Shown here: piece by piece, positions 52,966 to 62,279 of the stretch
Layout of the letters: each line of letters opens with the position of its first letter
Numbering within the stretch: position 1 is the stretch's first letter
DNA from: Elusimicrobiota bacterium
GTDB lineage: Bacteria > Elusimicrobiota > Elusimicrobia > Elusimicrobiales > Elusimicrobiaceae
Assembly (NCBI GenBank): GCA_029008615.1
Contig: JAQXJI010000002.1
Coordinates: 1 to 64,000 of the forward strand
Reading direction: 5' to 3'
Length of the DNA: 64,000 bases
Translations under genes and position numbers: made by a program
Notes under the pieces: model-generated
Told to the model about the DNA's origin: nothing
What the model saw: the letters and a program-made list of their open reading frames with translations, nothing else
Databases searched by the model: none

Positions 52966-54291
52966 ATGGAAGGGGTAATAATTTCTCTCGCTATATTGAT
53001 TTTTCTTTCACATTTATTTTCGGCAATGTTTGTAAAAACGCGTATGCCGGAGGTTCTTCCGCTTTTGCTTTTGGGCATACTTTTGGGGCCTTTGCTTAAT
53101 ATAGTTTCGCCGGCGGATTTCGGTATGGTGGATCAAGTTTTTACAAGGGTTCTGCTGATAGTGATTTTGTTTGAAAGCGGGCTCGGTTTAAGAATATCGC
53201 AGATAAGAAGCACTTGGGAGCAAAGCTCCCGCCTTACTTTGATAAGCTTTGCCGTGATTATGGCCGTAGTCGCCGTTTTGGCGAAAATAGTTTTAAATCT
53301 GCATTGGGCTTACGCGGTTATTTTAGGATCCATTTTGGCCGATAATTCCTTTGCGATTATTATTCCTTTGATTTCCAAGCTCAATATAACCAATACCACA
53401 AAAACGGTTCTGCTGACGGAATCCACCATAGGCGGGGTCATATCCATAGTAGTTACTATTACACTGCTTAATATGGCCAAAATACAGTCTTTTGACGTAA
53501 GCCTTATAATCGCCAAAATAATGTACACCTTTTTGGTGGCCTGCATAGCAGGCGGCGCGGCGGCGATATTTTGGACTACTGTTTTAAATAAAGTCAGAAA
53601 GCTTGAAAACGGCATTTTCCTTACTTTGGCTTTCGTTTTGGTGGTATATTCCGTTTGCGAAACTTTGGGTTCCGACGGCTCCATCGGGGCTTTTATCTTC
53701 GGCATAGTGGCCGGGAATATCAGAACTATCAGGAAGCTTCACGGTTTCAAATTTATAGAACGCTTTACAATGAACGTAAAAAGCAAGGCTTTCAACGATA
53801 CGGAAAAAAGCTTTTTCGGCGAAGTCGTCTTTGTGCTTAGGACGTTTTTCTTTGTTTACATCGGCATTTCAATGCAGCTCAGCAGCCTTTATTCAATGCT
53901 TTGCGGTCTTTTGTTTACGCTTGTTATATTCATAGCCAGAATACCGACGGTAAATTATGTGTTGGAAAAATCCGTCAGCCGTATAGACAGCGCTGTAACT
54001 TCTATAATGGTCCCTAAAGGTTTGGTGACTGCGGTTTTGGCCTCTTTGATTATGCAATCCGGCGTACCCGGCGGCGCGGTACTGCAAAATACTATTTATT
54101 CGGTAATACTTTTCAGCATCATTTTAGCGACTTTACTTTCCTTCTTTATAGAAAAGGGCTGGGCTATACCGGCCGTAAACTTTCTGTTTAAAAGACATCG
54201 CGAAGTTTACCCGGATGCCATTCCGGCCCCGATCGTCAAAAAAATTGAAATCGGCCACCAACAGAAGCATTTAATCGCCAAAGACAGATAA
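52966..54291 (+). CDS. Cation/proton antiporter (CPA family)
   Basis: 441 aa from the ATG at 52966. About 12 membrane segments; FLTLAFVLVVYSVCETLGSD and GSIGAFIFGIVAGNIRTIRK fit the Na+/H+ exchanger fold, and a short cytoplasmic tail follows. It exchanges Na+ or K+ for H+. In-frame TTG codons at 52927/52930 with agagg upstream are an alternative start, but TATTAT (52954-52959) sits exactly 6 nt before the ATG, the spacing seen at other genes here, and that ATG begins the first membrane helix. Confidence 0.88.
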   Translation: MEGVIISLAILIFLSHLFSAMFVKTRMPEVLPLLLLGILLGPLLNIVSPADFGMVDQVFTRVLLIVILFESGLGLRISQIRSTWEQSSRLTLISFAVIMAVVAVLAKIVLNLHWAYAVILGSILADNSFAIIIPLISKLNITNTTKTVLLTESTIGGVISIVVTITLLNMAKIQSFDVSLIIAKIMYTFLVACIAGGAAAIFWTTVLNKVRKLENGIFLTLAFVLVVYSVCETLGSDGSIGAFIFGIVAGNIRTIRKLHGFKFIERFTMNVKSKAFNDTEKSFFGEVVFVLRTFFFVYIGISMQLSSLYSMLCGLLFTLVIFIARIPTVNYVLEKSVSRIDSAVTSIMVPKGLVTAVLASLIMQSGVPGGAVLQNTIYSVILFSIILATLLSFFIEKGWAIPAVNFLFKRHREVYPDAIPAPIVKKIEIGHQQKHLIAKDR

Positions 54292-54316
54292 TTCCGCTCG
54301 GAATATTTTTAACCGC

Positions 54317-55018
54317 CTATAATTTGTAAGCGAAGGAAATTAACACGTTTTTTGTGTGATCTCTTCGGTAGGAAAAAAAGACTTCCTTATTGCAGCAAGT
54401 ACATTCACAAGAACAGGGGGATTTGATATCCTCAATCTTTACGCCGCATTGTTTAAGCTGGCGCACAATTTCCGCCGTTAAATCCACAAAAATTTTGCCG
54501 TCTTTCCTGATGACGCAGCCTGCGTCAAATTGGCTTGCGACGTCTTCTTTGACTTCAAAACAGCAGGCGTTTATATGCGGGCCGATATAGGCGCAGAGCT
54601 CCGCGCCGGGCCCGGCTTTTTCTTTTAACAGTTTGGCCGCTTTTGCCGGCATAAGTGCCGCAACGCCGCGCCAACCGCAATGGCAAAGGCTTATAAACTT
54701 ACCTTGTTTGTCCCACAAATACAAGGGGACGCAGTCGGCGGTAAGAATCATCACGCCTGTTCCTTTAAGCCCCAAAAGCCAACCGTCGGCTTCGTGCTCT
54801 TTTTGAGCGTGGTATGAGGCCAAATCCTCTTCATTTAAAATATTGATTATTTTATCTCCGTGAACCTGTTTAAGGCCGAGGATTTTTTGTGGGGGAATAT
54901 TCAAAGCTGAAAATAATTTGTCGGAGTTTTCCTTTTCCCTGCCGGAACCCATTTCCCTTGAAGCCGTACCGCTGATTATACCTAAATTTATAAGTCTTTC
55001 GTCTGAAAATATTTTCAT
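54317..55018 (-). CDS. pgeF: Peptidoglycan editing factor PgeF (YfiH family)
   Basis: 233 aa. Multicopper-like YfiH fold: GLKQVHGDKI, ILTADCVPLYLWD, LCHCGWRGVAALMPA (Cys/His pair near 118-121) and INACCFEVKEDVA. It removes L-Ser mistakenly joined to UDP-MurNAc. Overlaps the glutamate racemase gene by 4 nt; both act on muropeptide precursors. Older annotation calls the family polyphenol oxidase. Confidence 0.92.
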   Translation of the reverse strand: MKIFSDERLINLGIISGTASREMGSGREKENSDKLFSALNIPPQKILGLKQVHGDKIINILNEEDLASYHAQKEHEADGWLLGLKGTGVMILTADCVPLYLWDKQGKFISLCHCGWRGVAALMPAKAAKLLKEKAGPGAELCAYIGPHINACCFEVKEDVASQFDAGCVIRKDGKIFVDLTAEIVRQLKQCGVKIEDIKSPCSCECTCCNKEVFFSYRRDHTKNVLISFAYKL

Positions 55019-55821
55019 ATATAAAATCTGTTCTCTTTCACTTTAAGTTTTTTCCCGCCTATGATATTTAAGGCGAGCCTTGCAAATCTTTCCGATAAAT
55101 CGCTTGCGTATATTTGTGTTGAGGCTTTCCCGCCTGTTTTAAGCAAATTTTTACGTTGTAAAGCCTCTTTTGCCCTTTTGGCAATTTCCTCCGCGGAGTC
55201 CACGAGTGTAATTTTCGGCCCGAGGAATTTGGCTATGCCTTCTTTTATTACGGGGTAATGCGTACATCCTAAAATTACCGTATCGGCCTTATCTGTTTTC
55301 AACGGCGTCAAATATCTTCTTATCGCCAGTTTGCAAATGTCGCTGTCGGCCAGGCCCTCTTCTATTATCGGTACAAAAAGCGGGCAGGCATACTGCGTAA
55401 CGGAAATGGTTTTATCAAATTTTTTTATATTTTTTATATATTCTTTGCTTTTTACCGTGGCTTCTGTGCCCAATACGGCTACTTTTTTGTTTTTAGCCGC
55501 CTTTACCGCACAGGCCGCACCCGGTTCAATAACGCCTAACACCGGCGCTTTGATGTGCCTTTTTAAAATGGGCAAAGCCAATGCCGATGCCGTATTGCAG
55601 GCAACTAAAATCAATTTGACTTTTTTACTTTCAAGAAATTTCGCTATATTTAAGGAATATTCCGCGACGGTTTCTTTTGATTTGGATCCGTATGGGGAAT
55701 GCGCCGTATCGCCGAAGTAGATGATATTTTCCTTCGGCATAAGCTTTTTTACGGCTCTTAAAATGGTCAGCCCGCCGAGGCCGGAATCAAAAATCCCGAT
55801 TGCTTGTTCGTTTGGTTTCAT
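55015..55821 (-). CDS. murI: Glutamate racemase
   Basis: 268 aa. GIFDSGLGGLTILRAV at the N-terminus, catalytic Cys in VACNTASALALP (near 74) and LGCTHYPVIKEGI (near 185). Makes D-glutamate for peptidoglycan. A TATAAT box lies 10 nt before the ATG, so the leader would be about 4 nt. Followed by pgeF with translational overlap. Confidence 0.95.
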   Translation of the reverse strand: MKPNEQAIGIFDSGLGGLTILRAVKKLMPKENIIYFGDTAHSPYGSKSKETVAEYSLNIAKFLESKKVKLILVACNTASALALPILKRHIKAPVLGVIEPGAACAVKAAKNKKVAVLGTEATVKSKEYIKNIKKFDKTISVTQYACPLFVPIIEEGLADSDICKLAIRRYLTPLKTDKADTVILGCTHYPVIKEGIAKFLGPKITLVDSAEEIAKRAKEALQRKNLLKTGGKASTQIYASDLSERFARLALNIIGGKKLKVKENRFYI

Positions 55822-55923
55822 AACATAAAATATTATACACTATTCTAATTTTTTCGTAAAAATGCTAAAATATTTAGGTAGTAAAAAACGCTTTTTTATA
55901 AAAGCGATAGTAAAACGGATTTT

Positions 55924-55994
55924 TCCGGGATGGTGTAATGGTAGCACAAGCGCCTCTGGAGCGTTTAGCCTAGGTTCGAGTCCTAGTCCCGGAG
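55924..55994 (+). tRNA. tRNA-Gln (anticodon CTG)
   Basis: 71 nt. Acceptor TCCGGGA/TCCCGGA, anticodon loop CTCTGGA giving CTG, T-arm GGTTCGAGTCC. Discriminator G, as expected for Gln. CCA not encoded. Confidence 0.93.
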
Positions 55995-56007
55995 TTTTTT
56001 AAAGTTT

Positions 56008-56037
56008 CCCTCTGAAGAAAAATCAGAGGGATTTTTT
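56008..56037 (+). terminator. Terminator of tRNA-Gln
   Basis: ccctctga/tcagaggg hairpin followed by attttttatttt. Confidence 0.85.
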
Positions 56038-56110
56038 ATTTTCTCCCCGATTATTCTTTGAAGTTTTATTTTATTGCATTTGATTTATATGCCCAAGTCC
56101 GTTTCAGTAT

Positions 56111-56143
56111 AAAAAACCCCGCCTTAATTTTAAGGCGGGGTTT
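56111..56143 (-). terminator. Terminator of lysS
   Basis: aaaccccgcctta/taaggcggggttt perfect hairpin with a T run on the minus strand, 16 nt after the lysS stop. Confidence 0.88.
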
Positions 56144-56158
56144 CGGTTAAAAACAAAG

Positions 56159-57676
56159 TTATTTTTCCAAGTTTTTAAGCGTGGGGAACAAGATGATTTC
56201 CCTTATGGAATCTTGGCCGGTAAGCATCATAGTTATTCTGTCTATACCGATGCCCATACCGCCCGTAGGGGGCATACCCGATTCCATCGCCGTGATATAG
56301 TCTATATCCACGATGTCCGCGTCTTCGTTTTTCGTATCCTTGGCTTTGGCCTCGGCTTGGTCTTTAAGGCGCTGATATTGGTCGGCGGGGTCGTTAATCT
56401 CGCTGTAAGCGTTGGCTATTTCCTGTCCGCCCGCGACGAAAGCCTCAAAGCGTTCCACTATTTCCGGGTCTCCGGGTTTATTCTTGGAGAACGGGCTTAC
56501 CGCCGTAGGATAATCCATCATAAAGACGGGGTCTTTATATTGGCTGACGATTTTTTCTTCAAAAAGCACGTCGTAAATTTTATCGGAAGGCTCGTCTTCC
56601 TTAAAACTTACGCCGGATTTTTTAGCCAAAGCGATAAGTTTTTCCCTGTTAAATTCGCGTCCGTTTAAAATTTCGTGTATATCTTCGCCGAAGGTTTCTT
56701 TCCAGGCTTCGGGAATGTAAACGCGTTTGAAAGGCGGTTTAAGGTTGATTTCCATACCTCTGTACATAACCTTTTCCACACCAATGGCTTTGGCGGCGTT
56801 GCCGATAATCTCGTCAAACAAATCGGCCATAGTGTTTACGTCGCCGTAAGCTTGGTACATTTCCATCATAGTAAATTCCGGGTTGTGGGTTGTGTCTATG
56901 CCCTCGTTGCGGAACATTTTGCCGATTTCGTAAATCTTGTCAAGCCCGCCGATGATTAATCTTTTATGATAAAGCTCCAAAGCAATCCTCATAAAAAGCG
57001 GCATTTTAAGAGCATTGTGATAGGTTTCAAACGGTTTGGCTATCGCGCCGCCGGCGCTGGGGGTCAAAGTGGGGGTTTCGACTTCAAGATAACCCTTTTC
57101 GTCCAAGGTTTTGCGTATGGAAGAAATAATTTTTGCTCTTTTTACAAAAATGTCTTTTACCTCTTCATTGGCGATAAGATCCAAATGTCTGTTGCGGAAG
57201 CGAACTTCTGTATCCTGTATGCCGTGGAATTTTTCCGGCATAGGGCGTATCGCTTTTGAAATCAATTCTATTTTATCGGTTTTAATGGTTTTTTCGCCGG
57301 TTTTGGTTACGAACATATGCCCGCTTACCAAAACGAAATCGCCTACGGCTATATGTTTTTTAAAGAAAGCGTAAGATTCTTCGCCGACCAAATCTCTCTG
57401 TACATAAATTTGTACTTTGGCTGTAACATCTTTTATATGGGCAAAAGCGGCCTTGCCCATAACTCTTAACTGAACCAAACGTCCGGCGGTGGTAACGGTT
57501 GTTTCTTCCGCGGCGTTTTTGGCTTCAAGGCAAGTGTTTTTTACTTCAACGTGGGCCGGATACGGGTTGAACCCGGCGGCTTTCAATTCTGCGGCTTCCT
57601 GATATTTATGTTTTATAATATCTTCCAAACCGGAAAGTTTTTGCTGCTGCGTTTGTTCTTGCGCTTTATTTTCCAT
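56159..57676 (-). CDS. lysS: Lysyl-tRNA synthetase, class II
   Basis: 505 aa. N-terminal OB-fold (TTAGRLVQLRVMGKAAFAHI) and class II catalytic domain: motif 2 KMFRNEGIDTTHNPEFTMME near 255-275, motif 3 GMGIGIDRITMMLTGQDSIR near the C-terminus. Charges tRNA-Lys. GAGG precedes the ATG. A terminator separates it from the tRNA-Ile gene. Confidence 0.97.
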   Translation of the reverse strand: MENKAQEQTQQQKLSGLEDIIKHKYQEAAELKAAGFNPYPAHVEVKNTCLEAKNAAEETTVTTAGRLVQLRVMGKAAFAHIKDVTAKVQIYVQRDLVGEESYAFFKKHIAVGDFVLVSGHMFVTKTGEKTIKTDKIELISKAIRPMPEKFHGIQDTEVRFRNRHLDLIANEEVKDIFVKRAKIISSIRKTLDEKGYLEVETPTLTPSAGGAIAKPFETYHNALKMPLFMRIALELYHKRLIIGGLDKIYEIGKMFRNEGIDTTHNPEFTMMEMYQAYGDVNTMADLFDEIIGNAAKAIGVEKVMYRGMEINLKPPFKRVYIPEAWKETFGEDIHEILNGREFNREKLIALAKKSGVSFKEDEPSDKIYDVLFEEKIVSQYKDPVFMMDYPTAVSPFSKNKPGDPEIVERFEAFVAGGQEIANAYSEINDPADQYQRLKDQAEAKAKDTKNEDADIVDIDYITAMESGMPPTGGMGIGIDRITMMLTGQDSIREIILFPTLKNLEK

Positions 57677-57690
57677 ATTATGCCTCTATA

Positions 57691-57716
57691 AAAAAACCCC
57701 GAAGAACGGGGTTTAT
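57691..57716 (-). terminator. Terminator after tRNA-Ile
   Basis: accccgaagaacggggt hairpin; complement of aaaaaaa gives the T run on the minus strand. Confidence 0.8.
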
Positions 57717-57730
57717 TAAACAAATCAGAA

Positions 57731-57804
57731 TGCGCCCTGCAGGACTTGAACCTGCGACCCATCCGTTATGAGCGGATTGCTCTAACCAACTGAGCTAAGG
57801 GCGC
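57731..57804 (-). tRNA. tRNA with anticodon CAT, probably tRNA-Ile2
   Basis: 74 nt. Anticodon stem ATCCG/CGGAT, loop CTCATAA, so CAT. The body (CTTAGCTCAG, GGTCGCAGGTTCAAGTCC) resembles bacterial tRNA-Ile2, in which C34 is changed to lysidine by TilS; an elongator Met tRNA is the alternative. Discriminator A. Confidence 0.85.
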
Positions 57805-57867
57805 TTGCGTATAAATATTATAACAAAAAAGTTTTACCTTGTAAATTATATTGGCGGACTTTAAGGC

Positions 57868-59607
57868 TTAAGCTTCTTTGTATATCGGATAAAAATATAT
57901 CCCCATAAACACGGGGTTATCCGTAAAACCTTTTACCTCTTTTCTGTATACCCATACGCCGGGGGAATGAATGGTATAAATCTGCGCGGCGGCGTTATAG
58001 CTTAACTGTTGTATTTTGCGGTATAGTTTTATTCTGCGGGCGGGATCGGTTGAGCGGACGGCCTCATCTATCAAAGAGTCCAATTTGGGGTCTTTGAAAG
58101 ACTGGGCCACTGCGTAGCGCCCTTTTGAGTGCAAAAACGGAAAGACGAAGTTATGCTCGTCGGGGTAATCGGCTATCCAGCCGCGCGCCCACAAAGGCAT
58201 TTTGGAGGCTTGCGTCTTTTCCAAGAAGGACGCCCACGGAACTCCGCGCAGTTCAATATTAAATTTAGGGTTTAAGTTCTCTATATTTCTTTTTAATATT
58301 TCCGACGCCGTCTGCCGCATTTGGGAGCCGGTATTGTAAGTCAGCGTAAAAATAAAGCCGTTTTCCCAAACTTTGCCGTCATAAGCTTTTTTAAAATATT
58401 CTTCCGCTTTCTTTAAGTCAAAATTATAGCAGGGCGCGGATTTGTCGTAAGAAGCCAGCCCGGGCGGCACAGGCCCGCAGGCGCGGGGGGCTTTCCCGCC
58501 CATAGAATCATTGACGAAAGCGTCATAATCAAACGCGTGGGAAAACGCCTTTCTTATATTAATATCTTGAAAGAAATCTGGTGGTATGCCTTTGCCGTCC
58601 AGCTTTCCGCTGCCGATATCCGGGTTTGCTTCGGCGTTTATATTAAAGGTAAAGAATATGACGGGATCGGTTTTAAGCCTGGGCAGGCGGTCTTGCACCA
58701 CCAAATCGGGATTGGCGGATATTTGATCCGTAAAAGCCGGGGCTATTTCCGCAATATCAATGTCGCCGGATTCCAACATAAGGCGCATTGTGCTTTGCTC
58801 CGGTACGGTTATAAGCTGCACGCCGTCAAGTTTTGGCGCACCCAAAATATAATCTTTATTGGCCGATAAATAAATTCTTTTGGCGGCGTTATCCCAGCGT
58901 TGGAGCATAAAAGGCCCGCTGCCGTTGGCTTTATCAAACAAATAAGATTCGCCTTTGCCTTTATTGTTGTAATCTTTCCAAGTGTCTTCCGTACCGTCCC
59001 ATTCTCCGTTTTTTACGGCCCAGTCTTTGCTTATTACGTAAGACCATCTCGCCAATATCGAAAGCAGCGGCGCAAAAGGCCTTTTTAATTTTATTATAAG
59101 TTTGTCGTCCTGAACTTGTATGGCTTCTTCTACGGTTTTGTAGTCAAGCGTTATAGTGCCTTTTGCGTCGCGGGTGGATGTTACGCCCAAAATGGGTTCC
59201 AAAAGCAGAGTTGAAGGGCCGCTTACCGCGTCGGAAATCAAAAAGCGTTTTAAAGAATAAGCCGCGTCTTCCGCAGTTAACGGAGAACCGTCGTGGAATT
59301 TAATATCTTTCCTTATATTAAAGGTGTAGGTTTTGCCGTCTTTGGATATTAAACCGTTTTCGCGAGTGGGAACCTCTTTTGCTATCAGCGGTTCAAATTC
59401 TGTCAGAGAAGAACCTTTAAACTTAATTAAAGTATCGTATATATTAAGCAAAACGCCGTGCGTGAAGCCGTCGTAAGAAAATACGGGGTCAAAAGATTCG
59501 GCTTCCCCGACTATCGCCACGGTAAGGATATTATTCTGTTGCTTAGGGGCGCAGGATACAAAAGAAAAGAGGCCAAAAAACAAAAGGAAAGGTAAAATTT
59601 TTTTCAT
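57868..59607 (-). CDS. Peptide/nickel-type ABC substrate-binding lipoprotein
   Basis: 579 aa. Lipobox SFVSC (near 19). SBP_bac_5 fold: EPLIAKEVPTRENGLISKDG, TYTFNIRKDIKFHDGSPLTA, EDAAYSLKRFL and NIRKAFSHAFDYDAFVNDSM. Binds oligopeptides or similar ligands for an ABC importer. No permease or ATPase genes lie next to it, so it is an orphan receptor in this window. It starts immediately after the stop of the C39 peptidase gene, hinting that both handle peptides. Confidence 0.9.
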   Translation of the reverse strand: MKKILPFLLFFGLFSFVSCAPKQQNNILTVAIVGEAESFDPVFSYDGFTHGVLLNIYDTLIKFKGSSLTEFEPLIAKEVPTRENGLISKDGKTYTFNIRKDIKFHDGSPLTAEDAAYSLKRFLISDAVSGPSTLLLEPILGVTSTRDAKGTITLDYKTVEEAIQVQDDKLIIKLKRPFAPLLSILARWSYVISKDWAVKNGEWDGTEDTWKDYNNKGKGESYLFDKANGSGPFMLQRWDNAAKRIYLSANKDYILGAPKLDGVQLITVPEQSTMRLMLESGDIDIAEIAPAFTDQISANPDLVVQDRLPRLKTDPVIFFTFNINAEANPDIGSGKLDGKGIPPDFFQDINIRKAFSHAFDYDAFVNDSMGGKAPRACGPVPPGLASYDKSAPCYNFDLKKAEEYFKKAYDGKVWENGFIFTLTYNTGSQMRQTASEILKRNIENLNPKFNIELRGVPWASFLEKTQASKMPLWARGWIADYPDEHNFVFPFLHSKGRYAVAQSFKDPKLDSLIDEAVRSTDPARRIKLYRKIQQLSYNAAAQIYTIHSPGVWVYRKEVKGFTDNPVFMGIYFYPIYKEA

Positions 59608-60582
59608 CTATTCACCTATGGCGTAAGCCAAACCTTTTTTGTTTTTTATCCAAGCGGAAGCGAACTGCTTTCTGTCGTAAACGCGGCGCACTTCTTTTTC
59701 CGTTTTTGCGGCCGGATCCATAACTATTACATTTCCCTCGGCGTCAAAACCGCATATTACCACCAAATGCCCTTGAGTCGATTTTACTGCGGCGTTTTTA
59801 AGCTGCCCCTCCTTATAAGCTATGGAAGCTATAAGCGGGCGGCCTTTGTAAAGTTCCCCTTCGGCCTGAGCCAAAGAACTGCACCTTACCACCCCTGCGC
59901 CCAAACCTTGCTGAGCGGCAAAAGCCGTATTGAGCGGCCAAGTCCCGTAAATGGCGGATTCTTCGTCGTAAACGCCTTTAAGTGCATCTTCCAAAGAAAC
60001 TTTCTTTCCGTAATAGTTTAAAACCATTGTCAAACAAGCCGGAGAGCAAATTCTTGTGCGTAATTTTTTGTCCGCGTATTGCATTTGGCTTATAGGTTTT
60101 AAAGGTATTTCAAAATCTTTTAAATCCAAGGTTTCCAAGGCGAGGGAAGAATCATATTTCGCCCCGTTTTTTGTGAAGGCGGCCGTAAGGAAATCAATTT
60201 TAGCTTTGCCAAGTACGGTAAGCTGATACTTAAATGCGGAAGCGCTTTTCTTGGGGAAGAGAATATCCCCTTCAACGGAAGCGAAATCATCTTTCTGCGG
60301 CTTAAAAGTTTTTTTATAATCCGCGCTGACGTAAAAAAGTTTGTAAAGCCCGCTCCAACCTTTATCCGTCTTTACGGCGGATTCAACCAAAACGGCCGAA
60401 TTTTTATTTAATTTTGCGCTTAAAGAAAGCGTTAAAGAATTAAAATCGAAAGGGGCTTTTATCGCCTTTGAAGCTATTACATAAAATCCTTTAAATTGAG
60501 CTGTAACCGCTAATTGTTCTTTGGTAAAAATGGTATTGTAAACCGGCAGAAGGGCTATCTGTTTTTTGCTGAGGTGGTGCAT
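59608..60582 (-). CDS. C39-like cysteine peptidase
   Basis: 324 aa from the ATG at 60582 (GGAGG 8 nt upstream); the longer frame would run into tRNA-Pro. Residues 1-160 form an unrecognised beta-rich domain. From about 170 a papain-like C39 domain: TRICSPACLTMVLNYYGKKV (Cys), GHLVVICGFDAEGNVIVMDP (His and Asp). No signal peptide is evident. May process peptides later bound by the lipoprotein encoded next. Autolytic or processing role uncertain. Confidence 0.8.
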   Translation of the reverse strand: MHHLSKKQIALLPVYNTIFTKEQLAVTAQFKGFYVIASKAIKAPFDFNSLTLSLSAKLNKNSAVLVESAVKTDKGWSGLYKLFYVSADYKKTFKPQKDDFASVEGDILFPKKSASAFKYQLTVLGKAKIDFLTAAFTKNGAKYDSSLALETLDLKDFEIPLKPISQMQYADKKLRTRICSPACLTMVLNYYGKKVSLEDALKGVYDEESAIYGTWPLNTAFAAQQGLGAGVVRCSSLAQAEGELYKGRPLIASIAYKEGQLKNAAVKSTQGHLVVICGFDAEGNVIVMDPAAKTEKEVRRVYDRKQFASAWIKNKKGLAYAIGE

Positions 60583-60604
60583 TGGTTCGGCCTCCAAATA
60601 AAAA

Positions 60605-60676
60605 TCGGGGCACCCGGGCTCGAACCGGGAACCTCCCGCTCCCAAAGCGGGCGCTCTACCATTGAGCCATGCCCCG
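60605..60676 (-). tRNA. tRNA-Pro (anticodon TGG)
   Basis: 72 nt. Acceptor CGGGGCA/TGCCCCG, anticodon stem CCCGC/GCGGG, loop TTTGGGA, so TGG. T-arm GGTTCGAGCC. Discriminator A. CCA not encoded. It lies 22 nt upstream of the C39 gene on the same strand. Confidence 0.95.
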
Positions 60677-60776
60677 AATAATCAAATTATACAAAAAATA
60701 TCTTCCGCCCGCCCGCAGTGTAGCATAATTTCCGTTATATGCTAAAAAATGCTTTAATAAAACCAAGAGGATAAAA

Positions 60777-62135
60777 ATGAACAAAATGAATATAAAAATC
60801 ATAATAAAAGCCGGGGTGATAGGCGTTCTTATACTGCTTATGCTTATACCTTTGGCATTCGTCAAAGGTACCGTTGCCGGCCGCCTGAATTATAAAAATG
60901 AAGCCGAACTGAAAATAACTTCGGCTTGGGGTTCGGAACTTTACGTCGCCGCGCCGATATTAAATGTGCCTTACGTTTCCGCGGTAACCAAAAAAGTGGA
61001 AGGCCGTCAAGTTACCGAATATGAAACTTCTTTTTACAAATATACGCCGTCTTCTTTAGACGCTGATGTGGAGATTGTTCCGCAAATCCGCCAAATAGGC
61101 ATTTTTAAAGTGCCGGTATTTACCGCCAAAGTTAAAATGAAAGGTTCTTTCTCTAAGCCGGAAGTTCCTTTGGATTCTTCCGTAAGGCTCGCCCCCGCCG
61201 GCAAAGCTTTTGTTTCCTTGGAGATAAACAGCCTCAAAGGCGTTACCGATACCCCCGTTATAAAATGGAACGGCGAAACCCGGGAATTTGAAAACGCCCT
61301 TGAAGGCGATGCCTTAAATGTTTCAGTCCAAAAAGTGCGTGAAGGCCAAGGTTATTACAGCGAGAAAACTTACCGCCGTTATTCCGACGACTACCGCCTT
61401 AAAATGCTTTATGCGCCGGTTGCCTCCGCGGGCGCGTCGGATTTTGAGTTGGATTTTTCCGTACGCGGCAGCAATTCAATATCTTTTATTCCATTGGCTA
61501 AAGATAATACTTTTAAAATAGCTTCGGCTTGGCCTCATCCTAATTTTTTGGGAGGATTCCTGCCTGAAACGCGGGAAGTTTCCGTCAAAGGCTTTAAAGC
61601 AGAATGGAAGGTAAACAATATTTCAAGCGGGATACCGGCTTATCTTAACGGGTTTGGGGAAGACTTCCCTTTTGTAAGCGTGTCTTTGATGTTCCCCGTA
61701 GATAATTACAGAAATTCCGAACGCGCCGTAAAATACGGCATTTTGTTTGTAGCTTTGACTTTTTTGGCCTGTTTCGTTTTTGAAATCGTCAATAAAACGC
61801 CGGTTCATCCTTTCCAATATATCTTGGTGGGGACGGCTATGGCGGTGTTTTATTTGCTGCTTTTATCCATATCGGAATTTTGCGGTTTCGGCCTTTCCTA
61901 TATAATTTCCGCCGCGGCGACGATTATATTGGTAAGCGCCTATATCCGCTACGGCATACTTAAAAAAGCCGATAAAAAAGTATTCGGCGCAGCTGTTGGT
62001 TTGGGAGCTTTGTACGCCTACTTATACGTACTTTTGCAGTTGGAAGATTTATCCCTGTTCTTCGGAACTTTAGGGCTTTTCTTCGGAGTGGCTTTGGTGA
62101 TGTACGCAACAAGGAACATCAACTGGTACGAGTAA
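60777..62135 (+). CDS. creD: CreD-family inner-membrane protein
   Basis: 452 aa. One N-terminal membrane helix, a large periplasmic domain (about 40-310, including WPHPNFLGGFLPETREVSVK), then about five membrane segments at the C-terminus beginning KYGILFVALTFLACFVFE and including PVHPFQYILVGTAMAVFYLL. This matches CreD (inner membrane resistance protein). Its role in envelope integrity is poorly defined. No creBC genes are present nearby. Confidence 0.92.
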   Translation: MNKMNIKIIIKAGVIGVLILLMLIPLAFVKGTVAGRLNYKNEAELKITSAWGSELYVAAPILNVPYVSAVTKKVEGRQVTEYETSFYKYTPSSLDADVEIVPQIRQIGIFKVPVFTAKVKMKGSFSKPEVPLDSSVRLAPAGKAFVSLEINSLKGVTDTPVIKWNGETREFENALEGDALNVSVQKVREGQGYYSEKTYRRYSDDYRLKMLYAPVASAGASDFELDFSVRGSNSISFIPLAKDNTFKIASAWPHPNFLGGFLPETREVSVKGFKAEWKVNNISSGIPAYLNGFGEDFPFVSVSLMFPVDNYRNSERAVKYGILFVALTFLACFVFEIVNKTPVHPFQYILVGTAMAVFYLLLLSISEFCGFGLSYIISAAATIILVSAYIRYGILKKADKKVFGAAVGLGALYAYLYVLLQLEDLSLFFGTLGLFFGVALVMYATRNINWYE

Positions 62136-62167
62136 TTTAACGGTTAATTTAGCAACGCTTTCATCTT

Positions 62168-62242
62168 CAACCATCCCCGGTTTTGATATCCCAGAGGATG
62201 TTTGTTACTATGTGCTTATAATCATTTCAATTTATATGTCAA
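62168..62242 (-). ncRNA. Candidate minus-strand RNA with hairpin before cas9 (possible tracrRNA)
   Basis: On the minus strand TTGACA (62237-62242) and TATAAG (62215-62220) are 16 nt apart, a good sigma-70 promoter with expected start near 62208. The transcript would contain a hairpin, CAAACATCC with GGATGGTTG (62196-62204 and 62168-62176, one mismatch). The start-proximal part ends in GGGATATCAAAAC, which resembles the 3' end of a type II CRISPR repeat. This is a candidate only; the 3' end is not seen and it points into the end of creD. Confidence 0.4.
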
Positions 62243-62279
62243 TTTGATATATTAGCATTATGATAATTAGGGGGGAAAT

